DNA from: Stigmatella ashevillena
GTDB lineage: Bacteria > Myxococcota > Myxococcia > Myxococcales > Myxococcaceae
DNA length: 64,000 nucleotides
NCBI RefSeq assembly: GCF_028368975.1
Contig: NZ_JAQNDM010000002.1
Span: 9,294,425 to 9,358,424, forward strand
Direction of reading: 5' to 3'
Under the pieces are notes generated by a model that ran no database searches, was not told the origin of the DNA, and saw nothing but the letters and a program-made list of their open reading frames with translations. Below are positions 8,390 to 15,458 of the stretch, piece by piece (positions within the stretch are counted from its first letter, which is position 1; each line of letters starts with the position of its first letter). Made by a program: the position numbers and the translations under genes.

Positions 8390-8600
8390 TGATCAGTCGC
8401 ATGGAGCCGCATAGCCGCAATGCAGGAAGCAGCTCTCAGCATTGCGCAGCGTGACTGCTCCTGTGTGAGCCTGAATGCCCGAGGTGAGAGCGGCCATCGT
8501 CCTTGCGCCTGGATCCCCATCACCTTGCTGCGGGCCAACTCGATGGGGTTAAAGTCCGGCCTTGACGTGCCTTTCGTCTCCAGGCAGGCGCGGATGCAAG
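8390..8600 (-). mobile_element. Decayed IS630-type transposase C-terminal fragment
   Basis: Read on the minus strand, 8521-8559 encodes PDFNPIELARSKV, the segment around the last catalytic Asp/Glu region of IS630-family transposases. Positions 8402-8428 encode FLHCGYAAP in another frame, matching the family's C-terminal HCGY signature. The two pieces are in different frames and nothing upstream is intact, so this is a frameshifted remnant. No terminal repeats were identified. Confidence 0.6.
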
Positions 8601-8618
8601 TCCTCGGTGGGGACAGAC

Positions 8619-8760
8619 AAACTCAGCTGGGGTTAGGCCATCGAGCGAGCTGTGGGGCCGGGCGAGGAGGCTCGCCGCCGCCAGGGACTCGCGCTGGTGG
8701 GCTTCAGCAGCCCGGAGCATGGGAGGGCCACGACGCGCGAGCGGCACAGAGGCCCTCAAT
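8619..8760 (-). mobile_element. Decayed IS3-type transposase (OrfB) C-terminal fragment
   Basis: On the minus strand 8619-8660 encodes RPHSSLDGLTPAEF, which matches the near-invariant C-terminal signature of IS3-family integrase-type transposases (RPHSSLGYxTPxEF). Only this tail and some upstream residues (AAEAHQRESLAAASLLA) are left, with no DDE core. Together with the IS630 fragment it fills the gap between the helicase module and the HNH-like gene. That gap holds no intact gene. Confidence 0.6.
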
Positions 8761-8918
8761 TTAGCCTATGCTCATGATCAGCTCACTGTCTCATGTACCG
8801 GCTGCGGTACAGGACGGGTTTGCGCTGGTGAGTGGGCGGATGCGGACATAAGCTGAAACTCGAAGCTCAACTTGATGTGAAACAATTGCCGGGTATTGCG
8901 TCTCGATCGGAGGCGATC

Positions 8919-9503
8919 ATGGATGTTCCGCAACTTCTCTCGGCGTCACCGTTACGGGTCTTTGAGTGGGCAACAGGTAAAACGGACGCAGAGGTCGTGC
9001 GGATCGTCCTGAACGCCTCGCTCTTCATCCATCCGAGCGTGGTGCGTCGGACGCCCCTCATGCTTCCCGACTGTGTGCGTGAATCGAATGCGCATCATTC
9101 GAGCAAGAAGAGGGGCGACGTGTCCGTCTGGAAGGGGCGGCAGGTCAAGGTTTGCGACAACACGACCGCGAGGCTCGCCTTCGGCCGCTACATCGGCCGT
9201 TCGATGAATGGGAAGAATCGCGAGGTGGCGGTGGGCTGGGAGGTGGCGCACATTTGGGCCTCCGTCCACGACCCTGACTACTTCACCGCCGGATGGAATA
9301 TGTACCTAATTCCGGGTTTTCTCCGAGCCCTCACGGAAGAGCAGGTCCAGATCCCCCTATTTGCGAAATGCCTTCAGTTCGTCGCCTGGAACCTGTTCTT
9401 TAAGGATCCGGTGGCTGTGTCTGCGACACAGCCGATGCGGCCGTCGGATGATGTTCCCGAGTGGCTAATCACCTTTGAACCGAGGTTCGCGAGCGCGATG
9501 TAA
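8919..9503 (+). CDS. HNH-like nuclease candidate
   Basis: This 194-residue soluble protein of unknown family starts at an ATG with CGGAGG five bases upstream. The C-terminal half has EVAHIWASVHDPDYFTAGWN and then MYLIPGFLRALTEEQ. The His in HIW and the Asn in GWN are 16 residues apart, the spacing of the His and Asn in many HNH nucleases, and a Leu/Pro-rich helix follows. A third His is not obvious at the usual place, so activity is uncertain. The N-terminal half holds a Lys/Arg-rich patch (SSKKRGDVSVWKGRQVKV). It lies beside IS remnants and downstream of the helicase module. The nuclease call is inference from one motif. Confidence 0.5.
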   Translation: MDVPQLLSASPLRVFEWATGKTDAEVVRIVLNASLFIHPSVVRRTPLMLPDCVRESNAHHSSKKRGDVSVWKGRQVKVCDNTTARLAFGRYIGRSMNGKNREVAVGWEVAHIWASVHDPDYFTAGWNMYLIPGFLRALTEEQVQIPLFAKCLQFVAWNLFFKDPVAVSATQPMRPSDDVPEWLITFEPRFASAM

Positions 9504-9578
9504 GGGAAAAGCTGAGGCATCTCCCTCATCGAGCCGCGCCCGCGAGCGCTCCCCAACCCGTTCTGATGCGGGCGCGGC

Positions 9579-9941
9579 TCACCGGACCTGAGGCGGCTGC
9601 CGCAACGTCTGAGCATGACGGTAGGCGACGAACTGGAAGACGTTCTGGTTGGCGATCAGCTCGGTGGTGGGATTCTGGGCCGGGCACTCGCGGCGGGCCG
9701 CCATGAGCTGCCGCGTCATGCCCAGCAACTCCCGGGAATTGCCCGCCCGTTGGACGAAGCCCCAGAGCCTGTTGAGCCCGGAGCGGCTGAGCAAGTGGGT
9801 GGCGGGGCCGAGACACCGGTTGGCGAACCCCGAGAACGCGCTTAGGAATTTGCCCGCGCCCCGCAGATGTCCCAGTTGCCCCAGCCCCCGGCTCAGGGTG
9901 GTGCCCAGGGTGCCTGTCACCCGGGACAGCCCGGCCCACAA
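9579..9941 (-). CDS. Hypothetical protein
   Basis: This 120-residue reading frame has strong G/C third-position bias and an open N-terminus. The TTG start given here follows AGAAGG by a few bases; a GTG at 10012 is an in-frame alternative that adds about 24 residues. The sequence is Leu/Gly/Arg-rich with amphipathic stretches (LGTTLSRGLGQLGHLRGAGK, RECPAQNPTTELIANQNV) and three Cys. No family is recognised. It is divergent from the lectin-like gene. The codon pattern is the main reason to accept it; an overlapping frame on the same strand is less protein-like. Confidence 0.4.
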   Translation of the reverse strand: MWAGLSRVTGTLGTTLSRGLGQLGHLRGAGKFLSAFSGFANRCLGPATHLLSRSGLNRLWGFVQRAGNSRELLGMTRQLMAARRECPAQNPTTELIANQNVFQFVAYRHAQTLRQPPQVR

Positions 9942-10083
9942 CGCCTTCTTACCTGGAGGCGATTGGGCATATTGGGCAATGCCCTGGGAGGCCTGAAGGG
10001 GCGAGCGTTCACGGCTTTACGGGAGAGCCCTGTTCCTGGGGCGCCCTTTTCAAGTACATGTGCGCTTCCAAGAGGAGCGAGAC

Positions 10084-11445
10084 ATGCGTTTGAACCGTCG
10101 TCGAGGGTACTTCGAAGGGCTGGCCATTCTGGGGGCGTGGGTGTTCGCGCTGACCGCGGGAGGTGCCTGGGCTCAAGAGACGCAGGAGGCGCAGGAGGCG
10201 CCGTCGCTGCAAGCCGTGAGAATCCCCGGGGGCCAGGCCTGGGGCGGCGGGAACTCCGGCTGGGAGGCGGCCCTCCGGGACACGCCGGCCTTCCGCTTCC
10301 AGGAAGCGGCCCGCTTCACCTTCCTGACCACCCGCAACACCGGTTACCCGCGCGTGGAGGGCGATCGCCTCGTCCTCATTCCCGAGAACCGTGCCAACGC
10401 CGCGGGGGCGGTCTTCTTGAATGAGCCGGTGCGGCCTCCCTTCGCGGTGCAGTTCCAGTTCTCCACGTTCAACCGCGGCGGGGGAGGCCCCTGGGCGGTG
10501 GGCGATGGGGTGGTGCTGATGTTTGGCCGCCGTGCTCCTGCCCGCAGGGAATCCCTGCCGGTAGGCGGGACGCGGGGCTTCAACCCCGATGGGGTCGGCT
10601 TTGGAGTGCACCTGCCGCTGTATGGCAACGAGCGGGGGGTGCTGCTCACCGATGGCTCGGGGCGCTCGCTGGCCTCGCGTCCCAACCCCGCCGCCTACAC
10701 TGGCGGCGAGTGGGCCACCCTGCGGGTCGAGGTGGAGCGGGATGGCATCCGCGTCTTCTTGAATGGCGAGCCGCAGATTGACTGGCGCGGCCAGGTGCAG
10801 CTCTCCTCGGATCGGCTGGCTCTGTCCGCCGCCACGGGCGCCGCGGGCGCCCTGCATGCCGTGCGCGACGTGCGCCTGACCTTCCAGCCGCGGCAGGCGC
10901 CCCCTCCACCGCCGCACGGTCCTCCGCCGGGCCCGCCGTCCGGCCCGCCACAGCGCGGGGAATTGCTCACCAATGGTGGATTCGAGCAACCCTCTCTGCC
11001 GCGGGGCAACTACCGCTCCATGCCTTCCGTGCCCGGGTGGAACCGGTCGGTGGGCCGCTCCATCGAACTGCAGAACCGCGTCGCGGGGAGCCCCGCCTCG
11101 GGGGACCAGTACATCGAGCTGGATGGGGACGACAACACGGGCATCTACCAGGAGGTCTCCACGCGGCCGGGGGCGGAGTACGAGCTGCGGCTGGCCTTCT
11201 CGGCGCGTCCTGGCACCGATGTGTCGGACAATGCGCTGGATGTGGTGTGGAACGGCCGCGTCCTGACCCGGTTGCAGGCCAGTGGTCAGGGCCTCTCCGA
11301 GACGGCGTGGACCTACGCGATCTTCCGGGTCCGGGCCGAGGGCCCCAGCTCTCGCGTGGAGCTGCGCGATGTGGGCGCCTCCAATGGCTCGGGCACCTAT
11401 GTGGATGACGTCTCCTTGCGCCAGGTGACGGACTCGCGCCGCTGA
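10084..11445 (+). CDS. Secreted protein with concanavalin-like lectin and DUF642-like carbohydrate-binding domains
   Basis: This 453-residue exported protein has a signal peptide ending GGAWAQ. Residues about 45-270 resemble an L-type lectin/glucanase sandwich: RFTFLTTRNTGYPRVEGDRL, PFAVQFQFSTFNRGGGGPWA, VGDGVVLMFG, GVGFGVHLPLYGNERGVLL, WATLRVEVERDGIRVFLNG. A Pro-rich linker follows. The C-terminal about 150 residues start LLTNGGFEQP and contain GDQYIELDGDDNTGIYQEVS and VDDVSLRQV, the pattern of DUF642/CBM-type modules. It should bind glycans outside the cell. GAGGAG before the ATG fixes the start; a longer start is not needed. The sugar specificity is unknown. Confidence 0.75.
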   Translation: MRLNRRRGYFEGLAILGAWVFALTAGGAWAQETQEAQEAPSLQAVRIPGGQAWGGGNSGWEAALRDTPAFRFQEAARFTFLTTRNTGYPRVEGDRLVLIPENRANAAGAVFLNEPVRPPFAVQFQFSTFNRGGGGPWAVGDGVVLMFGRRAPARRESLPVGGTRGFNPDGVGFGVHLPLYGNERGVLLTDGSGRSLASRPNPAAYTGGEWATLRVEVERDGIRVFLNGEPQIDWRGQVQLSSDRLALSAATGAAGALHAVRDVRLTFQPRQAPPPPPHGPPPGPPSGPPQRGELLTNGGFEQPSLPRGNYRSMPSVPGWNRSVGRSIELQNRVAGSPASGDQYIELDGDDNTGIYQEVSTRPGAEYELRLAFSARPGTDVSDNALDVVWNGRVLTRLQASGQGLSETAWTYAIFRVRAEGPSSRVELRDVGASNGSGTYVDDVSLRQVTDSRR

Positions 11446-11454
11446 GCCGCGCAG

Positions 11455-11483
11455 GGACCGCTCCCGGACACAGGGGGCGGTCC
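11455..11483. terminator. Hairpin terminator downstream of the lectin-like gene
   Basis: The arms GGACCGC and GCGGTCC (with further C/G pairs inward) form a stable hairpin ten bases after the stop codon. No long T-run follows, which is common in GC-rich genomes. Confidence 0.55.
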
Positions 11484-11556
11484 TGCCCGCTTGTCCCTTG
11501 CGTGGCCTGGAGGCGGGTGGGGTAGCGTGGGGGGCGCATTCCTCCGGAGGGCTCTC

Positions 11557-11868
11557 GTGGCCAACCCCAACGCGTTCGATAGAGATTTTGGCTACCTCCT
11601 GCCGTTCCTCGACAAGATCGCGGCCGCGGCGGGGGGGCTGGAGAATCCCGCGGCGCGTGAGGAGCTGGTCCGCCTCGTGGGGGATGAGAAGGTGCGCTGG
11701 CAGCGAATCCGCGAGCTGCTCCAGGGCGCGCCCGGCCGAAGCACCCCGGTCTCGGCGGCGTCGGCCACCGTCACCCCGCCGCTGGCCCGCGCGTCCGCGG
11801 ATGGCGTCAACCGCGTGGCGCCCCTCGTCGCGGGGCTCACGGTGGGCAGTCTGAAGCCCTCCCGCTGA
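11557..11868 (+). CDS. Small hypothetical protein
   Basis: This 103-residue soluble protein starts at a GTG placed five bases after GGAGGG. The first 65 residues are helical and charged (NPNAFDRDFGYLLPFLDKIA, REELVRLVGDEKVRWQRIRELL); the rest is Pro/Ala/Ser-rich and probably disordered. I do not recognise a family. It is convergent with sthA, with only 12 bases between the two stops. Confidence 0.6.
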   Translation: MANPNAFDRDFGYLLPFLDKIAAAAGGLENPAAREELVRLVGDEKVRWQRIRELLQGAPGRSTPVSAASATVTPPLARASADGVNRVAPLVAGLTVGSLKPSR

Positions 11869-11880
11869 ACCCCGTGGCCG

Positions 11881-13281
11881 CTACGGCGCTCCGGACGCCC
11901 GCTGAAGAAGCGCGTTGTGGGTGGCCGTCTTGTAGGCCTCCGACAGCGTGGGGTAGTTGAAGCACGTTTCCATGAAGAGCTGCGCCCCCGCGCCCATCAC
12001 CAGCGCGGTGAGGCCCACGTGCACCAGCTCCGAGGCCAGCTCGCCCAGCACGTGGACGCCCAGCAGCTTCAAGCTCTCCCGGTGGAACAGCAGCTTGAGC
12101 AGCCCATGCTGCTCTCCGATGATCTGCCCCCGGGGGTTGGTGGCGAACGGGGCTCGGCCCGCCACGTAGGGGATGCCCTTGGCGCGCAGGGACTCCTCGG
12201 TCTCCCCCGCCATGGAGACTTCCGGGATGGTGTAGATGCCGTAGGGCAGGATGGGCGAGAGCGTTTGAGGGGCCCCGAAGGCGTGCAGCACCGCCACGCG
12301 CGCCTGCTCCATGGAGGTGGAGGCCAGGGCGGGAAAGCCGATGACGTCGCCCACGGCATACAGGTGGGGGACCGCCGTCTGGTACGTGGCGCCCACCTCC
12401 ACGTGGCCGCGGGTGCCCAGTTGGACCCCCACCGCTTCCAGCCCGAGCCCCCCGGTGTTGGCTGTGCGGCCCGAGGCCACCAGCACCTGGTGTGCCTCCA
12501 GCACCTCGCCTCCCGAGAGCGTCAGCTGGAGCAGGGCCGAGGGTGTCTCGGGCATGTGGAGGGACTCCACCGTGTGGCCGAAGCGCAGTTGGATGCCGAG
12601 GGTGTTCATCCGCTGGCCCAGCAGGGCGGAGAACTCGTCGTCGAGGAAGGGCAGCAGCTCCTTCTTTGCGTCCACCAGCGTCACGGGGATGCCGAGGGCG
12701 GCGAACATGCACGCGTACTCGCAGCCGATGACCCCGCCGCCCACCACCACGATGGAGTGGGGAAGCTCGGCCAGCTCGAGCACTTCGTCCGAGTCGTGCA
12801 CCCGATCATCCCCGAAGGGGTAGAGCGGGGGGCGGTAGGGGGAGGAGCCGGTGGCCACCAGGATGTAGGAGGCCGTGAGGCGGTGCTCGGGCTGGCCCTC
12901 CCGGCGCACCACCACCGTGTGCGCATCCTCGAGCGTGCCGACTCCTTGGAGGACCTCCACTCCGTGGCGCTGGAGGTTCTGCCCGATGCGCAGGCGCTCC
13001 ATGTCCTTCACCCGCCGCTCGCGGTAGAGGAAGTCGGACACGGTGGCTTGGTGGCGCAGCGTGGTCTCCACGCCATAGAGGCCCCGCGCCCGGTAGCCCG
13101 AGAGGTAGAGTGCCGTCTCGCGCAGCGTCTTGGAGGGCAGGGTGCCCGTGTTGGCGGCGGTGCCTCCCAGCACGGGCTCCTTCTCCACCACCACCACCCG
13201 CTTGCCCATGCGCGCGGCCTGCACGGCGCCGCTCTCGCCCGCGGGGCCCGAGCCGATGACCACCAGATCCCAATCAGCCAT
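11881..13281 (-). CDS. sthA: Soluble pyridine nucleotide transhydrogenase
   Basis: This 466-residue FAD flavoprotein transfers hydride between NADPH and NAD+ in the cytosol and balances the two pools. The dinucleotide fold VVIGSGPAGESGAVQAARMG is followed by GGTAANTGTLPSKTLRE, where the redox-active Cys pair of dihydrolipoamide dehydrogenases is replaced, as in SthA. The second fold is VVVGGGVIGCEYACMFA, and the FAD-contacting LYAVGDVIGFPALASTSMEQAR and the interface segment are present. Length fits the family (about 465). The ATG overlaps the end of the upstream pseudouridine synthase gene by eight bases, so the two are probably translationally coupled. Confidence 0.92.
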   Translation of the reverse strand: MADWDLVVIGSGPAGESGAVQAARMGKRVVVVEKEPVLGGTAANTGTLPSKTLRETALYLSGYRARGLYGVETTLRHQATVSDFLYRERRVKDMERLRIGQNLQRHGVEVLQGVGTLEDAHTVVVRREGQPEHRLTASYILVATGSSPYRPPLYPFGDDRVHDSDEVLELAELPHSIVVVGGGVIGCEYACMFAALGIPVTLVDAKKELLPFLDDEFSALLGQRMNTLGIQLRFGHTVESLHMPETPSALLQLTLSGGEVLEAHQVLVASGRTANTGGLGLEAVGVQLGTRGHVEVGATYQTAVPHLYAVGDVIGFPALASTSMEQARVAVLHAFGAPQTLSPILPYGIYTIPEVSMAGETEESLRAKGIPYVAGRAPFATNPRGQIIGEQHGLLKLLFHRESLKLLGVHVLGELASELVHVGLTALVMGAGAQLFMETCFNYPTLSEAYKTATHNALLQRASGAP

Positions 13282-14086
13282 GGTGTCTTCCCGCGTAGCC
13301 CAGTCCCTCGGTGACTTCCTCGGGCGTGAGCAAGCGGAACGTGCCCACGGGCACATCCAGCACCACGCCCCCAATGGCTTCCCGGTGCAGCGCGCGCACG
13401 GGAAGCCCTACCGCTCCGAGCATCCGCTTCACCTGGTGGTTGCGGCCCTCGGTGACAATGACTTCCACGGTGTGCGCGTCCCGGACCTGGACCTGGGCGG
13501 GCCGGGTGGGGCCGTCCTCCAACTGCACGCCCCGGCGCAGGGGCTCCACGCGGGCCTCGTCCGCGGTGCCTTGCACGGTGGCCACGTAGCGTTTGGCCAG
13601 GTGCGTCTCCGGGGAGGTGGCGTGGGCCACCAACTGCTCGTCATTGGTGAAGAGGAGCAGGCCCGTGGTGCCCCGGTCCAACCGGCCCACGGCGTGCCAG
13701 GTGTAGCGGGCGAGTTCGCCGGGGAGCTGGGGCAGGAGCACCTCGTACACGGTGCCCGTGCGGTGCTGACTCACGGTGGAGGTGAGCAGATCCTCCGGCT
13801 TGTGGAAGGCCAGCACCCGGGTCTCCACCTCGCGGCGGACCTCGGTGCCATCGACGCGGAGCACGGCCCCCTCGGGCACCGGGGCGAGCGGCTGGCGCAC
13901 CACGCGTCCATTGACGGTGACCCGCCCCTCTTGGATGGCGTCTTCGGCTTCCTTGAGGGGCAGGGCACCTGCCCGGGCGAGGGCCCGGGACAGCCAGTCG
14001 GGCTTCGTCTTGCCCTCCCAGCGGGCCGGGCGGGACGTCTTGTCTTGGAGGGCGGGCGCGCGGCGGGGCGGGGGTTTTCGGGGCAT
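13274..14086 (-). CDS. RsuA/RluB-family pseudouridine synthase
   Basis: This 270-residue rRNA-modifying enzyme has an N-terminal S4 RNA-binding domain (WLSRALARAGALPLKEAEDA, GRVTVNGRVV). The catalytic domain has VGRLDRGTTGLLLFTND, in which the Asp is the nucleophile. Other family marks are KRYVATVQG and GRNHQVKRMLGAVG near the C-terminus, and a Lys/Arg/Pro-rich start. These fit the RluB/RluE/RluF/RsuA group, which acts on 23S or 16S rRNA; the target position cannot be read from sequence. The stop codon overlaps the sthA start. ATG at 14086 is used; a start four codons earlier is possible. Confidence 0.87.
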   Translation of the reverse strand: MPRKPPPRRAPALQDKTSRPARWEGKTKPDWLSRALARAGALPLKEAEDAIQEGRVTVNGRVVRQPLAPVPEGAVLRVDGTEVRREVETRVLAFHKPEDLLTSTVSQHRTGTVYEVLLPQLPGELARYTWHAVGRLDRGTTGLLLFTNDEQLVAHATSPETHLAKRYVATVQGTADEARVEPLRRGVQLEDGPTRPAQVQVRDAHTVEVIVTEGRNHQVKRMLGAVGLPVRALHREAIGGVVLDVPVGTFRLLTPEEVTEGLGYAGRHHG

Positions 14087-14127
14087 GGGCGGAAGCACTG
14101 TAGCGGGTCGCCGTGCCCGGCGGAGAC

Positions 14128-14343
14128 TCAGTAGGGCGGCTGCGAGGGGCGGCGCGAAGGCTCATCTTCCCCCTCGGCCGAGCCGGGGGTCTTTCCGGGC
14201 TCTCCGCCCGGCATCCTGCGCTCCTCGTCCTTTCCTTCGGCGGAGTTGGGCGTGCGCCCGGGGGCCTCTTGCGGGGCCGCGTTTCTCGAAGGCCCGTCCT
14301 CGTGAATGCCAAGCTTCGTGTCTTCGTAGGGCATGTGGGTCAT
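14128..14343 (-). CDS. Small hydrophilic hypothetical protein with an internal repeat
   Basis: This 71-residue polar protein is rich in Gly, Glu, Pro and Ser and is probably disordered. A segment is repeated with changes: PGRTPNSAEGKDEERR and PGKTPGSAEGEDEPSR. The ATG follows GGGAGGGCGCG, a good ribosome-binding site, which is the main support for it. It lies between trmJ and the pseudouridine synthase on the same strand. No function is visible. Confidence 0.5.
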   Translation of the reverse strand: MTHMPYEDTKLGIHEDGPSRNAAPQEAPGRTPNSAEGKDEERRMPGGEPGKTPGSAEGEDEPSRRPSQPPY

Positions 14344-14448
14344 CGCGCCCTCCCAGGCAAAGGGTGTTTCCTGGAAGGTAGGTCCTCCTGGCTTCGTTGG
14401 CCGCAGGGGACTCCCTGCCTGCTGGGCAGGCAGAAGCCGAGGGGGCGT

Positions 14449-15171
14449 TCAACCCGCTGTCAGGCGCTTGCGCAGGGTGTGGAGTGCGGCCAGCCACAGC
14501 CGGGCTTCGTGGTGGGTCAGCCGGGAGCGCCGCAGTGGGGCGAATACGTCCCTCAACCCCGTGCGCCCCGCGTGGGGATCCACCAGGAACCCTCCGGTCT
14601 TGAGAAGCGTCTCCAAGGTCTCTTCCACCCGGGCCAGCTCCGCGTCCGACGCGGCCACGGGCAACGGGGCGGGAGGGGGAGGGGCCGCCGCGAGGGAGGC
14701 CATGCGGACTTCATAGGCATACAGCAGCACGGCCTGCGCCAGGTTGATGGAGGGCTGGGAGGGGTCCGTGGGGACAGCGGAGAGATCATGGCAGCGTTCC
14801 ACCTCGGCGTTCGTCAGCCCGCTGCGCTCGTCTCCGAAGACGATGGCCACGGGCCCCTGCACCGCCCGGGCCACCAGCTCTTCCCCCACGGCGCGGGGCA
14901 ACATCCTCCGTTTGCCCTCCACCTTTCGGGAGCTTGTCCCCACCACCCAGACGCAGTCGGCCACCGCGGCCTCCAGCGTGTCCTCCCGGCGCACGCCGTC
15001 CAGCAGCTCCTCGGCGTGGACGGCCAGGCGGCGCGCGGGCCCCAGGTCCTCCGCCTCGGGGCGGATCCAGGTCCACTCGGACAGGCCGCAGTTCTTCATC
15101 GCCCGCGCGGCGGCACCGAGGTTCTCCGCGTTGCGCGGACGCATGAGGACAAAGCGGATGGGCAGCACCAT
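14449..15171 (-). CDS. trmJ: tRNA 2'-O-methyltransferase, TrmJ type (SPOUT)
   Basis: This 240-residue SPOUT-fold enzyme methylates the ribose at position 32 of tRNA in the best-studied members. The N-terminus reads VLMRPRNAENLGAAARAMKNCGL, the RNA/SAM-binding opening of the TrmH/TrmJ family. The knot region has VAIVFGDERSGLTNAEVERC and PSQPSINLAQAVLLYAYEV, which hold the conserved Glu, Arg and Asn residues. A C-terminal extension of about 90 residues (ELARVEETLETLLKTGGF...LRDVFAPLRRSRLTHHEARL) matches TrmJ rather than TrmL. It is transcribed as part of a minus-strand RNA/redox gene group. Confidence 0.87.
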   Translation of the reverse strand: MVLPIRFVLMRPRNAENLGAAARAMKNCGLSEWTWIRPEAEDLGPARRLAVHAEELLDGVRREDTLEAAVADCVWVVGTSSRKVEGKRRMLPRAVGEELVARAVQGPVAIVFGDERSGLTNAEVERCHDLSAVPTDPSQPSINLAQAVLLYAYEVRMASLAAAPPPPAPLPVAASDAELARVEETLETLLKTGGFLVDPHAGRTGLRDVFAPLRRSRLTHHEARLWLAALHTLRKRLTAG

Positions 15172-15458
15172 GGGCGCGGGCCTTCTACTCCTGAAGTATC
15201 AAACATCGAAACATCTCCGGCCAGCCCGGGGGAAATGTCCCGGCCCGTTGACCGGCGGGAGAGGGGCGCCTAGCGTCCGCCGCGATCATTCCCAGCGCGG
15301 AGCCGGGGCCTTGCGTGGCTCCCTGGACACCGTGTGGGCCCCAAGACGCGCGGGGGGCGCCGTCGAGCCGTGGGTCCACAACCACACTTCCCCCAGAACC
15401 TGGCGCCGGTCCCTCCGGCATGCCGTGTGAATTGTCGAAGCCGTCCTTCGGAGAAAAC

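Noticed and set aside
8420-8764. Plus-strand frame of 114 codons between the helicase pair and the HNH-like gene
   Set aside because: The minus strand here encodes transposase signatures; the plus frame is Gly/Arg-rich noise.
10009-10989. 326-codon minus-strand frame opposite the lectin-like gene
   Set aside because: It has no domains and a basic, Gly/Arg/His-rich make-up; the plus-strand gene has a signal peptide and two recognisable domains.
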